Positions 49,700 through 57,179 of a DNA stretch of 64,000 bases are shown piece after piece. Under the pieces are notes generated by a model. That model was not told the DNA's origin. It did no database searches and was given only the letters and a program-made list of their open reading frames with translations. Position 1 is the first letter of the stretch. Every line of letters begins with the position of its first letter. The translations under genes were made by a program, and so were the position numbers. Source of the DNA: Streptomyces sp. NBC_01264 (GTDB lineage: Bacteria > Actinomycetota > Actinomycetes > Streptomycetales > Streptomycetaceae); assembly GCF_026340675.1 (NCBI RefSeq), contig NZ_JAPEOX010000004.1, positions 124,001-188,000 on the forward strand, in the 5' to 3' direction.

Positions 49700-50536
49700 T
49701 CAGCGGTCGGGGTTCTGGCGCCGGAGGAACTCCCGGGCTCCGCGAAGGCGGGTGGCGAGGGTCTTCTGGGAGACGCGGCTGTCGAGGTGGACCCGGAGTC
49801 CGCCTGGGAGACCGCTGTCGGCGCGACGGCCGGTCGGCAACAGCGACGGGTCAAGGCCGTCCCGCTGCGCTATAAGGGTGCCGAGTTCGTGACGGCTGAC
49901 GGCGTCGGGGCCGGCGAGGTGAAAGACGCCAGCCATATCGGACAAGGTGAGCTCCCACAGTGCGGCGGCTAGATCGCCGACGTGGACGGGACATCGGACG
50001 TCGTCCATGAACAGGGCCCCGTCACGCGTGCCGGCGGCCAGAGCGTGCACCAGGCGTTCGTGCTCGGACCCGCCATCGCCGATGATCAGAGAGGTCCGTG
50101 CGACGACGGCACCCGCACCCAGTAGCCGCACGGCCGTCTCAGCCACCGCCTTTGCCGCCCCGTACGGTGTTACTGGGTCGGGTAGAAACGTCTCGTTATA
50201 CAGGTTGTCGCGGCCGGAGAACACGGCGTCACTCGAGACGTGGACCAGCTTGATGCCCCGTTGTGCCGCGGCTTGGGCCAGACGCATCCCGCCCTCCGCC
50301 GTGACTGCCCACTCGGCTCCACCGCTGCTCGCGTTGATGACCGCCCTTGGCCTGATGGCATCCAGCGCTTCGTTGAGGCTCGCAGGGTTGCGTAGATCAA
50401 GGCGGTGCCACGACACACCAGCGATCTGGCCGGGGCTCGAGTGGAAGGTGGCGGCCGTCGCCGAACCCGCTGAACGTCCCTGGCGGACAAGCTCAGCGCC
50501 CAAGAACCCGCTGCCGCCCACAATCAGTACCGTCAT
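49700..50536 (-). CDS. RmlD-like NAD(P)-dependent sugar-nucleotide reductase/epimerase
   Basis: A 278-residue extended short-chain dehydrogenase. It has the nucleotide-binding GGSGFLGAELV, the catalytic YGAAKAVAE (YxxxK) and VHVSSDAVFSG, which is characteristic of the dTDP-4-dehydrorhamnose reductase (RmlD) group. Substrate assignment within SDRs is uncertain; no other deoxysugar genes are adjacent. It is encoded alone on the minus strand, convergent with the regulator. Confidence 0.82.
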   Translation of the reverse strand: MTVLIVGGSGFLGAELVRQGRSAGSATAATFHSSPGQIAGVSWHRLDLRNPASLNEALDAIRPRAVINASSGGAEWAVTAEGGMRLAQAAAQRGIKLVHVSSDAVFSGRDNLYNETFLPDPVTPYGAAKAVAETAVRLLGAGAVVARTSLIIGDGGSEHERLVHALAAGTRDGALFMDDVRCPVHVGDLAAALWELTLSDMAGVFHLAGPDAVSRHELGTLIAQRDGLDPSLLPTGRRADSGLPGGLRVHLDSRVSQKTLATRLRGAREFLRRQNPDR

Positions 50537-50621
50537 GCCATCCCACGCTAGGACAGCAAGGTACGTCCTGGAGCGAAACCGACTGAAGCAGTCGGGTTGG
50601 AGCCCAGCCCTCCGTGCGAAA

Positions 50622-51380
50622 TCACCCGTCGGATCGGATCTGGTGCTGCTCCGGGAGTAGCCGCTCGACGACGCGATTTTCGCGCAGGTGCGCCTCGACC
50701 TGCTGAGTCAGCAGAGCGACGCCGAGATCGGAGAGGTGTACGCCGTCGCTCCACAGCATCGGCGTTTCCGTGCTCCGGTGGCGGGCGAGTGCGTATGCGG
50801 TCTCGGTGAACGGGGTCCAGACGTCGATGAAGGGGACGCCGGCGTTGGCCGCGCGCTGGCCGGCGGCCTGGTTGTAGCGAGCGAGATCCTCGTTCATCGC
50901 GGCGACAGTCTGCGGATCCGCGATGGGCCCGATCGGGGTCTCGGAGACGCAGACGATGTGACGCGCCCGCGCGGCCAGGACGGTGAGGGTGGTCGTGTAG
51001 TGCTCTGCGTACTCATCGATGGACACGGCCTCGGCATCACGCCCCTGATAGGCACGCCAGACGTCGTTGATGCCGCACCCGAAGACAGCGATGTCGAATG
51101 TGGTTCCGGTGGAGAGGTCGCGCGCGGCGCGGGCAAGGTCGCGGGAGGTGGCGCCGCCCTGCCCTTGGTTGTGGCATACGAAGGCCACCCGGGGGTGGGC
51201 CAGCTGGAGTGCGAGGTGGATGTTATGCACGTATCCGTACGAGCGGTGCTCCTCGATGCGGACCGTTTCCCCGACCTGGGCAAGGTTCGTCGGGTCGGTC
51301 AGCCGCGGGCTGTAAGCCTGACGGTGTTCCATGATCGAAGTTCCGAGCCACAAAATCTGCAAGGTGATCTCCAAGGTCAT
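50622..51380 (-). CDS. SGNH/GDSL-type hydrolase
   Basis: A 252-residue SGNH-fold esterase/lipase-like protein. Block I reads LGTSIM (GTS instead of GDS, catalytic Ser), the Gly block lies near HNQGQGGATS, block III is GINDVW (Asn) and block V is DGVHLSD (Asp-His). All catalytic positions appear filled. No signal peptide is seen, so an intracellular acyl-ester hydrolase is likely. The ATG at 51380 begins the fold directly (ITLQILWLGTS); a longer frame upstream is open but has no family sequence. Confidence 0.82.
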   Translation of the reverse strand: MTLEITLQILWLGTSIMEHRQAYSPRLTDPTNLAQVGETVRIEEHRSYGYVHNIHLALQLAHPRVAFVCHNQGQGGATSRDLARAARDLSTGTTFDIAVFGCGINDVWRAYQGRDAEAVSIDEYAEHYTTTLTVLAARARHIVCVSETPIGPIADPQTVAAMNEDLARYNQAAGQRAANAGVPFIDVWTPFTETAYALARHRSTETPMLWSDGVHLSDLGVALLTQQVEAHLRENRVVERLLPEQHQIRSDG

Positions 51381-51615
51381 GGGCGTCCCGTCTGGTCCGA
51401 TGCGGCCTGGAGCTAGACCCGCACTCAGGCCAAGAAGCCTCTTTTGTCGATCTTCCGGTAATAGGGCATCAGAGCTGCCCGTTGTCCCTCCCCCTTGGCG
51501 ACCGCGATCCGCTGCATCTGGGGGCCGTGAGGTCGCCCGCCACCAGGGTCCGCGGGTGTTGGGCGTCTCGAGGACAGTAGCCGTCAGCTGACTGGGACAG
51601 ACCCGCACCAGCGGT

Positions 51616-52203
51616 TCAGTGTCCGCCCTGGGCACCTTGGCTTGCCCCTTCCAGCGGGCCGACCACGCCAGCGAGCAGTTCATCCGCGGTCAGCAGCTGC
51701 TGAGGGCTGATGTTGCGCCGTGCGAGGAGGAGCGCCGCCTCGTGGTACTCCAGGCCCCCGGTCGATGCGCAGGCGTCCGTCACGATCCAGGGCAGGATGC
51801 CTGAGTGGTACGCGGCGATCGCCGTGTCGTAGACACAGGCGTCGGTGTCGATGCCCGCAAGTACGAGGTCCGTCCATCCGGCTGTCTGGACGAGCCGAAT
51901 GAACTCGGGGGTCAGGGCGCTGGAGCTGGGCTTGTCGATGACCGCGGCGGCGGACCGGACGTACGGTGCGAGCTCCTCCACGATGCGTTGTTCCTCCGGT
52001 GTCCTCAGGTCTGTCCATCCGGTCACGCGTTCGTACGGGGAGCCGGGGGGGTTGTAGAACCGGGTGAAGACCACTGGTCGGCCTGCGGCTACCCAAGCGT
52101 GAACCAGTCGTACGACCGGCGGAACGGCGCCCTTGCTGTGGTCGTTGATGAAGCCGGCCTGCACGTCCACGATGACGAGCGCGGCCGATTGGGGTGGATT
52201 CAC
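51616..52203 (-). CDS. isochorismatase-like cysteine hydrolase
   Basis: A 195-residue protein with the catalytic triad of the family: Asp in LVIVDVQAGF, Lys in IDKPSSSAL, and Cys in GIDTDACVYDTA with the usual non-prolyl cis-peptide context. Members hydrolyse isochorismate, nicotinamide, N-carbamoyl amides or similar. With a urease-like enzyme in the neighbouring operon, an amidohydrolase role is conceivable, but the substrate cannot be read from the sequence. The GTG start lies 20 bp after the HTH-protein gene, with GGAGGA upstream, so the two form an operon. Confidence 0.88.
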   Translation of the reverse strand: MNPPQSAALVIVDVQAGFINDHSKGAVPPVVRLVHAWVAAGRPVVFTRFYNPPGSPYERVTGWTDLRTPEEQRIVEELAPYVRSAAAVIDKPSSSALTPEFIRLVQTAGWTDLVLAGIDTDACVYDTAIAAYHSGILPWIVTDACASTGGLEYHEAALLLARRNISPQQLLTADELLAGVVGPLEGASQGAQGGH

Positions 52204-52223
52204 TCAGGTCCTCCTCTTGGGGT

Positions 52224-53399
52224 TCAGATGCCGGATTCGCGCAGCGCTTCCTGCGCTGCGCGAAGTCTGTCGGGGAGCTGGCTGGTCGTGAGGATGGCTT
52301 CGCGCATCAGTTGGTGCTGCGCTGTCTCCTGCGCGCGGGCCGCCGTCAGCCGGGAGTAGGCGCCGCGCAGGAACCGCCATCCGTAGTCCTTGGGCATGAC
52401 GGGGTCGCGGCCCGCTTCGACCTCGTCGAGGACGTAGGTACTGAGGGCCCAGAGTGTCTGGACGTCCAGTTCGAGCGCGACCACGGAACTCATGGGAAGG
52501 GCCCGCTCAGGAGCGATGGGGTGGTAGGCGACGCCTGACCAGCCGGCGAGCCCAAGGGCTACTGCGCGGCTGCCGAAGTCGATGACGTCCGCGTGCTCGA
52601 ACCCCTCGACCAGGAGTTTGCGTTCGACGTCATCGCCCAGGCGAACCGCGGCCTCCGGGTCCTGTCGGTCGACCAGGACCGAGGGCGTGGTGAGCAGCTG
52701 GAGGGCTGACTCCAGGTCGGTTCCCTGCCAGGGCGAGTCCTCCAGCAGATAGGCCGACAGGACGTAGGTCGGTGCAGGAGTACGCGTCTGGGCTTGCGCG
52801 GAGAGCAGCTCACGGATTCGGCTGTCCGCCCAGCGCAGGTCGGCGGCATAGGTGCGGTAGCGCCAGGCCGCGAGCTCTCCGAGGCTCTGTACGTGGAGGG
52901 GCTGGACCAGGTGCGCGATCACAACGCCGCAGTCGTAAAGGTGCAGTTGGGAGTCCGCCGAGGCATCTGGATGCGCCGCTGGGGTCGATCGGTGTTCCAG
53001 GCCGCCGGGACCGGGGCCTCTTGGCGTGCCCGTGATCGCCTGAACGGCTTCACCGACGTAGACGGGGATGAACTTGTGGCTCACCACGGTTGCCGGGCCA
53101 AGGGCGGGCGTGCCTTCCGGATCCGGCTCGGCAGACTGGACACCGACCGCCGGATCGTCTCCCTCTTCGGCGAGGGAGGCGTGGAAGGTCTCCAGCACGT
53201 CCGGCGTGCAGCGCAGTTTCATCGCGTCCAGCATGTCCGCCGTTTCCGGTCGGAGTTTTATGGAACGCCCGTGCTTGCGCCACTTCGTGACGGTCTTCGG
53301 GTTCACCCCGAGCTGCTCCGCGTACACGCGAATTGGCAGCCTCATTGCCTGTCCCAAGAGAGCGGCTTCGCGCCCTGTCCACTGCACCACGGCTGCCAT
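52224..53399 (-). CDS. HTH DNA-binding protein with large C-terminal domain
   Basis: A 391-residue protein. The N-terminus has a clear HTH (MRLPIRVYAEQLGVNPKTVT then KWRKHG), used for DNA binding. The rest, from about residue 110, is an unrecognised helical region (LGELAAWRYRTYAADLRWAD and LPMSSVVALELDVQTLWALS) of a kind common in streptomycete regulators. The ATG at 53399 is chosen because GGAGGGAG precedes it by about 6 nt. Three phased GGCCCACA repeats lie immediately upstream, suggesting autoregulation. Confidence 0.7.
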   Translation of the reverse strand: MAAVVQWTGREAALLGQAMRLPIRVYAEQLGVNPKTVTKWRKHGRSIKLRPETADMLDAMKLRCTPDVLETFHASLAEEGDDPAVGVQSAEPDPEGTPALGPATVVSHKFIPVYVGEAVQAITGTPRGPGPGGLEHRSTPAAHPDASADSQLHLYDCGVVIAHLVQPLHVQSLGELAAWRYRTYAADLRWADSRIRELLSAQAQTRTPAPTYVLSAYLLEDSPWQGTDLESALQLLTTPSVLVDRQDPEAAVRLGDDVERKLLVEGFEHADVIDFGSRAVALGLAGWSGVAYHPIAPERALPMSSVVALELDVQTLWALSTYVLDEVEAGRDPVMPKDYGWRFLRGAYSRLTAARAQETAQHQLMREAILTTSQLPDRLRAAQEALRESGI

Positions 53400-53442
53400 T
53401 TGACACTCCCTCCGCAGGCGTGAGTTGCAGATTACGGGCCTG

Positions 53443-53472
53443 GGCCCACACCAGGCCCACATCGGGCCCACA
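53443..53472. promoter_or_regulatory. three GGCCCACA direct repeats with exact 11-bp period
   Basis: GGCCCACA occurs at 53443, 53454 and 53465, each 11 bp apart, 44-73 bp upstream of the HTH gene on the minus strand. The strict helical phasing suggests cooperative binding of a regulator on one DNA face, possibly by the HTH protein itself. The remaining gap to 53631 shows no gene. Confidence 0.55.
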
Positions 53473-53630
53473 GGCGGACCTCTCGCTGTCCGCCGCCGGT
53501 CGGGATGCTGGAGGCCAAATCCGATCTTGCTCGGACCTGCCGTCCTGGGAGCATCACCGTGGAGAGAAACGTTCAGCTTGGAAGCGGCCTCTTCGCTCCG
53601 CCGCGTCTCCAGTTGGGCGTCGTCGGCGCT

Positions 53631-54392
53631 TTACAGTTCGTAGGCGTATTCCACGACATACGAGGCGCTGTCCATCGTCGTTTGCTCCACGCCGATCGCC
53701 TGTCCGTTGCCGTCGATGGCAACCCGGTAGGCCTCCAGGACGAACCGTCCGATGGGGATTCCGAGCCGATTTGCCTCCTCGCTGAAGGGTGCTCTTCCTC
53801 GGACCTCCTCGCGGATGTACTCGGGATGGAGCCCCAGTTCGGCGAGCATCGACTGCAGGTCGCCCGGCGCGGAGTCGGCGCGGGCGACCGCGCCTCCTCT
53901 GGAGAGCCGCGTCGGCAGGTACGTGCGGACGAGCTTCACCGGACGGCCGTCGACGAGGAAGCGGCAGTCGCAGACCAGAGCGTCTTCCTCGGCGTGGAGG
54001 CCGAGAACCGCAGCGACGCCGGACGGGGCTGGTTCCTCGTTGACCTCCACCTGATCGATGGTCGGCCTCTGCGTTTCGTTCGCCGGCCAGATCCTCGGGC
54101 CGGCCGCCCACTGGCCATCTGTTCGACGAGGCGTGCCGTGCCGTCTGAGGAGCTGCAGATCCTGCACGTAGACGCCCGACCCGCGGCGCCCAGCGAGGAA
54201 GCCGTCGTTCTTGAGCAGCTCAACTGCGCGCTGGATGGTGACCGCGCCGACCCCGTACTCCTTGGCGAGAGCGTCCTCGCCGGGAAGTCGCTCGCCGGCA
54301 CGGTGGCGGCCCTCCGCGATTGCAGCCCTGAGCTGGTCGGCGATGCGCTGGTACTGGAACTTGGGCTGCGCGGGGCCCGGCGCGTCGGTCAT
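53631..54392 (-). CDS. GntR-family regulator (HutC/UTRA type)
   Basis: A 253-residue GntR regulator. The winged helix covers about residues 12-75 (QYQRIADQLRAAIAEGRHRA, GERLPGEDALAKEYGVGAVT, FLAGRRGSGVYV), followed by a UTRA-like effector domain (VCDCRFLVDGRPVKLVRTYL, FVLEAYRVAIDGNGQAIGVE). Such regulators (KorSA type) control transfer functions of streptomycete integrative elements. Its position next to the transfer module fits that role. Three TTCC-N4-GGAA-like sites lie upstream of its start. Confidence 0.88.
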   Translation of the reverse strand: MTDAPGPAQPKFQYQRIADQLRAAIAEGRHRAGERLPGEDALAKEYGVGAVTIQRAVELLKNDGFLAGRRGSGVYVQDLQLLRRHGTPRRTDGQWAAGPRIWPANETQRPTIDQVEVNEEPAPSGVAAVLGLHAEEDALVCDCRFLVDGRPVKLVRTYLPTRLSRGGAVARADSAPGDLQSMLAELGLHPEYIREEVRGRAPFSEEANRLGIPIGRFVLEAYRVAIDGNGQAIGVEQTTMDSASYVVEYAYEL

Positions 54393-54480
54393 GCGTCTCC
54401 TCTGGCTTTCTCCTTAGCGACCTGATCGTACGGGCGGCCCAGCCGCGCTGACCGCCCAACGATGGGCAAACCCTAGAGCT

Positions 54481-54539
54481 TCCACGTGGACATTCCAAAG
54501 TTCCCCATGGAACCTCTTGATCTCCATGTGGAACTTTGG
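54481..54539. promoter_or_regulatory. three TCC-N4-GGA operators, 21-bp period
   Basis: TCCACGTGGA (54481-54490), TCCCCATGGA (54502-54511) and TCCATGTGGA (54523-54532) have centres exactly 21 bp apart. A perfect inverted repeat CCAAAGTTCC/GGAACTTTGG (54495-54504, 54530-54539) overlies sites 2 and 3. They lie about 90-150 bp upstream of the GntR gene and are its likely operators, controlling it and the divergent transfer genes. Confidence 0.65.
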
Positions 54540-55056
54540 TTCACTGAGGGCATCGCAACGAGCGCTCCACAGGCTCGAGTTGATGTCCCACCCCGCCTCT
54601 TCTGCCGTTCGAGACAGCCCCACCCCGGGCCCAGGACGTCGGAAATAGGGCGGATCGATCTTGAAAACTGCACAGAGTGATCCACCGCAGCACGACAGCC
54701 GCGAGCACACCGGCTGTGGCGTGTGGAGACCAGCCGGCCGAGAAAAGGCCTTGCCTACGACGAATCGCGCAACCGGCTTGAGAGAACGGTGCGGCGACAT
54801 TGCGCTGCGAGGACCGCCAGGGACTGACCTCCCAGGGCGTGAGCAGTCCGCACCGATTGAGGTCAAGCGCGCTGGAAACGCGCACCGATCACCAGTAACC
54901 GCAGCGGCCGACGCCCGGCAGAGCACGTCGAGCGTCGGCGGCCGCGGCCACTCGTGGCACCGACAGAACACCGCGCAACCGCCTCAACGGCTGCAGCCCC
55001 GGAGCACCCCGGGGCCGCAGCCGGTCGTACATCCACCGCGAGAGAGGACCACGACC
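54540..55056. other. gap without a convincing gene
   Basis: About 500 bp between the operator array and the small gene at 55057. A plus-strand frame runs from 54660 into the 41-codon gene, but it has no ribosome-binding site and low-complexity content. It probably holds the promoter of the rightward transfer operon and its leader. Confidence 0.35.
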
Positions 55057-55182
55057 ATGACCTCCAGCATCGCGGCGCCCCTGCTGAGCGCCGCACAGGA
55101 CAGCGACCAGACGGACGACCCGCAGATCGAGCAGCCGCTGCGGCGCGTTCAGCAGACCGCCCAGCGCGGCGGGTCGAAGTGA
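55057..55182 (+). CDS. 41-residue small protein coupled to the ATP-binding protein
   Basis: A short ORF (MTSSIAAPLLSAAQ...QQTAQRGGSK) with AGAGAGGA about 8 bp before its ATG, and its stop overlapping the next start by GTGA. It is Gln/Ala/Asp-rich with no known domain. The ribosome-binding site and coupling make it likely to be translated. Confidence 0.5.
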   Translation: MTSSIAAPLLSAAQDSDQTDDPQIEQPLRRVQQTAQRGGSK

Positions 55183-55664
55183 GCGGCCGGACGATCTGCA
55201 GGACTGGACACGTGGTCACCGACCGGCCGGAGCTTCCGGCATCCGAGCCCGGTCTGTACCTCAGGCACCGCGACCGCGGATTCGTCGCGCACATGCTCGC
55301 CGGACCTCAGCGGCTCAGCCTCACCCGCCGCCTGACGGCCGAGATTTTGCTGGCCTACGGCGTCTCGGCCGAGACCTCGGCAACGGCGCAGCTGATCCTC
55401 TCAGAGCTGGTCGGCAACGCGATCCGCGCCTGCGGCGACGACGTCCCCCTGGTCGTCGAGGTGTACATCAGCGACACCGGGGCCGCAGTCGCTGTCCACG
55501 ACCCGGCCCCCGACCTGCTTCCCCGGCCCGCCGCCTCCGCGATGGACAGCGACGTGGCCGAGTCCGGACGCGGCTTACCTCTGCTGAACCTGCTCTGCAC
55601 CGACATCGCGGTCACCACCTCGCCCATCGGCAAGCAGATCCGCTGCCTCCTCGAGCCCACGTAA
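55179..55664 (+). CDS. ATP-binding protein, anti-sigma-kinase (RsbW-like) family
   Basis: A 161-residue HATPase_c_2 protein, similar to the streptomycete serine-kinase/anti-sigma group. The N-box is ILSELVGNAIRAC, the G1-like segment is VAVHDPAPDL (D-x-G replaced by D-P-A), and the G2 box is ESGRGLPLLNLL. It may phosphorylate an anti-sigma antagonist or bind a sigma factor. Such genes are commonly found both in chromosomal signalling and on mobile elements. It starts at GTG coupled to the small ORF. Confidence 0.8.
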   Translation: MSGRTICRTGHVVTDRPELPASEPGLYLRHRDRGFVAHMLAGPQRLSLTRRLTAEILLAYGVSAETSATAQLILSELVGNAIRACGDDVPLVVEVYISDTGAAVAVHDPAPDLLPRPAASAMDSDVAESGRGLPLLNLLCTDIAVTTSPIGKQIRCLLEPT

Positions 55665-55803
55665 AACCCCGTGACCGGGGGCGGGGCCGCCAGGTAGGTC
55701 AGCCGCATCCAGCCGCCGAGATCACCAGGCCCCTCCCCTTCCACCGCCTCCGATTCCGCCTGGAACCGGAGTCCACTGCCCTCCACCGAAAGGACGTACC
55801 GCC

Positions 55804-56061
55804 ATGGACTGGCGCCACAACTCCGTTTGCCGCGAGGAAGACCCCGAGCTCTTCTTCCCCATCGGCAACACCGGTCCCGCGCTGCTGCAGATCGAGGAAG
55901 CCAAGGCCGTCTGCCGCCGCTGCCCCGTCATGGAGCAGTGCCTGCAGTGGGCGCTCGAGTCCGGCCAGGACTCCGGCGTCTGGGGCGGCCTCAGCGAGGA
56001 CGAGCGCCGCGCAATGAAGCGCCGCGCCGCTCGCAACCGGGCGCGCAACGCGACCGCCTGA
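55804..56061 (+). CDS. WhiB-family iron-sulfur regulator
   Basis: An 85-residue Wbl protein. Four cysteines bind a [4Fe-4S] cluster: C9 in SVCREEDPELFF, then CRRCPVMEQCLQWA (CxxCx5C). The downstream turn GVWGGLSEDERRAMKRR contains the conserved G(V/I)WGG and a basic C-terminal DNA-binding tail. GAAAGGA lies 12-18 bp before the ATG. Wbl proteins act with the principal sigma factor; on mobile elements they often regulate transfer or host interactions. Confidence 0.95.
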   Translation: MDWRHNSVCREEDPELFFPIGNTGPALLQIEEAKAVCRRCPVMEQCLQWALESGQDSGVWGGLSEDERRAMKRRAARNRARNATA

Positions 56062-56062
56062 C

Positions 56063-56113
56063 TCCGGGGGAGCGCGGCGCCGACGGGCAACGTCGGCCGT
56101 GCGCTCCCCCGGA
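56063..56113 (+). terminator. nested terminator hairpin after the WhiB gene
   Basis: TCCGGGGGAGCGC pairs perfectly with GCGCTCCCCCGGA (13 bp), and an inner stem GCCGAC/GTCGGC strengthens it. It begins right after the stop codon. Confidence 0.85.
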
Positions 56114-56237
56114 CAGCCGCCGTGCTCTGACGTACGGCCGGCACCACCTGACCCGGAACCCGGCACGGCCCCGAGCGCGGACAGGCGCATCGGGGCCGCA
56201 TAGCCACCAACTCGTCTCTCACACAGGAGTTGATCGC

Positions 56238-56711
56238 GTGCACACCAGGATGCCCGATGCCGCAGCAGTCCACCTCACCGAGACCCGCCCGCGACCGGCC
56301 ACACGCAGCGCCGCCGCGACCTCGCCGCGCGCCGGCCGCCTGGCCGTCGAGTTCCTCGCCGCTTCGGGCCGACCCAGCTGGGGCCGCCTGACCCAGCGGC
56401 CCACCGGCACGCTGGTCACCGCGGTCGGCACGGTGACCGTGCTCCACGTCCTCGACGGGGTCCTGGGGGTGACCCTCACCGGCTCGACGGGCGACACGGT
56501 GCTGTGCTCGGTCGACTCCGATCACTACTTCGACCTCTGCTCTCACCTGTTCGACGGGACCGAGGTAGAGGTCAGCGGCAAGGTCCGGCGCCCGGCACAC
56601 GGCCCCTCGCCGCTCGTCGACGCGCTGATCATCCGTCCGTCCACCACGGCGTCCGACAACTCGCGCCAGCCCCTTCGCCGTGCGGCGATGGCTCTGGGAG
56701 GTGTCCGCTGA
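56238..56711 (+). CDS. OB-fold nucleic-acid-binding-like protein
   Basis: A 157-residue protein. After a 50-residue low-complexity start, it has a small beta-barrel pattern: GRLAVEFLAASGRPSWG, HVLDGVLGVTLTGSTGDTV, and VEVSGKVRRPAHGPSPLVDA with a final LIIRP. This resembles OB-fold (tRNA_anti-like) domains of mobile-element proteins. The GTG is preceded by ACAGGAG at 8 bp. It may bind single-stranded DNA during transfer. It is coupled to the next gene by a TGATG overlap. Confidence 0.6.
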   Translation: MHTRMPDAAAVHLTETRPRPATRSAAATSPRAGRLAVEFLAASGRPSWGRLTQRPTGTLVTAVGTVTVLHVLDGVLGVTLTGSTGDTVLCSVDSDHYFDLCSHLFDGTEVEVSGKVRRPAHGPSPLVDALIIRPSTTASDNSRQPLRRAAMALGGVR

Positions 56712-56986
56712 TGTCCAGCACCCCCACCGAGGCGCCGGCCGAGACCGAGGCCCCGCTCCTTCCGGAACTGAACCGGGGCGCGGGCATTCTGATCATCGTC
56801 GTCGCCTTCATCGGGACGATCGCCAGCACCATCGACGTGTTCGTCAACGGCTGGCTGTCCGCCGTGGCCCACCTCGCCTGGTTCATCGGAATCCTTCTCC
56901 TGTTGAGCTTCGTCCTCGCGACGCTCGTGACGCTCGTCGCAGGACCTCGTGGAGGGCGGGAACCGATCCCCCTCGGCAGCTCCTGA
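56711..56986 (+). CDS. small membrane protein with two helices
   Basis: A 91-residue protein with an acidic, Pro/Thr-rich N-terminus and two predicted transmembrane helices, ILIIVVAFIGTIASTIDVFV and HLAWFIGILLLLSFVLATLV. It resembles the small Spd-type membrane proteins encoded near streptomycete transfer genes. Its start overlaps the preceding stop by one base. Function unknown. Confidence 0.65.
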   Translation: MSSTPTEAPAETEAPLLPELNRGAGILIIVVAFIGTIASTIDVFVNGWLSAVAHLAWFIGILLLLSFVLATLVTLVAGPRGGREPIPLGSS

Positions 56987-57024
56987 CTCCGAGGGCCGGC
57001 CAGCGAAGTGTGAGACCTCCGCCT

Positions 57025-57058
57025 GGGCCGCACGTCGACTGCATTCGGCGTGCGGCCC
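57025..57058 (+). terminator. terminator hairpin
   Basis: GGGCCGCACG pairs perfectly with CGTGCGGCCC (10 bp, 14-nt loop) 39 bp after the small membrane-protein gene. Confidence 0.7.
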
Positions 57059-57179
57059 TGACGTCCCTCCGCGAAGCTCCGCCTCCTGAGCCACCAGGTG
57101 TCGCCCCGAGCGCACCCACGGCTCGCGCTGGCTCACCCCTCCCCCCGCACTCCAGTACAGCCGAAAGGAACCGCCCGTC

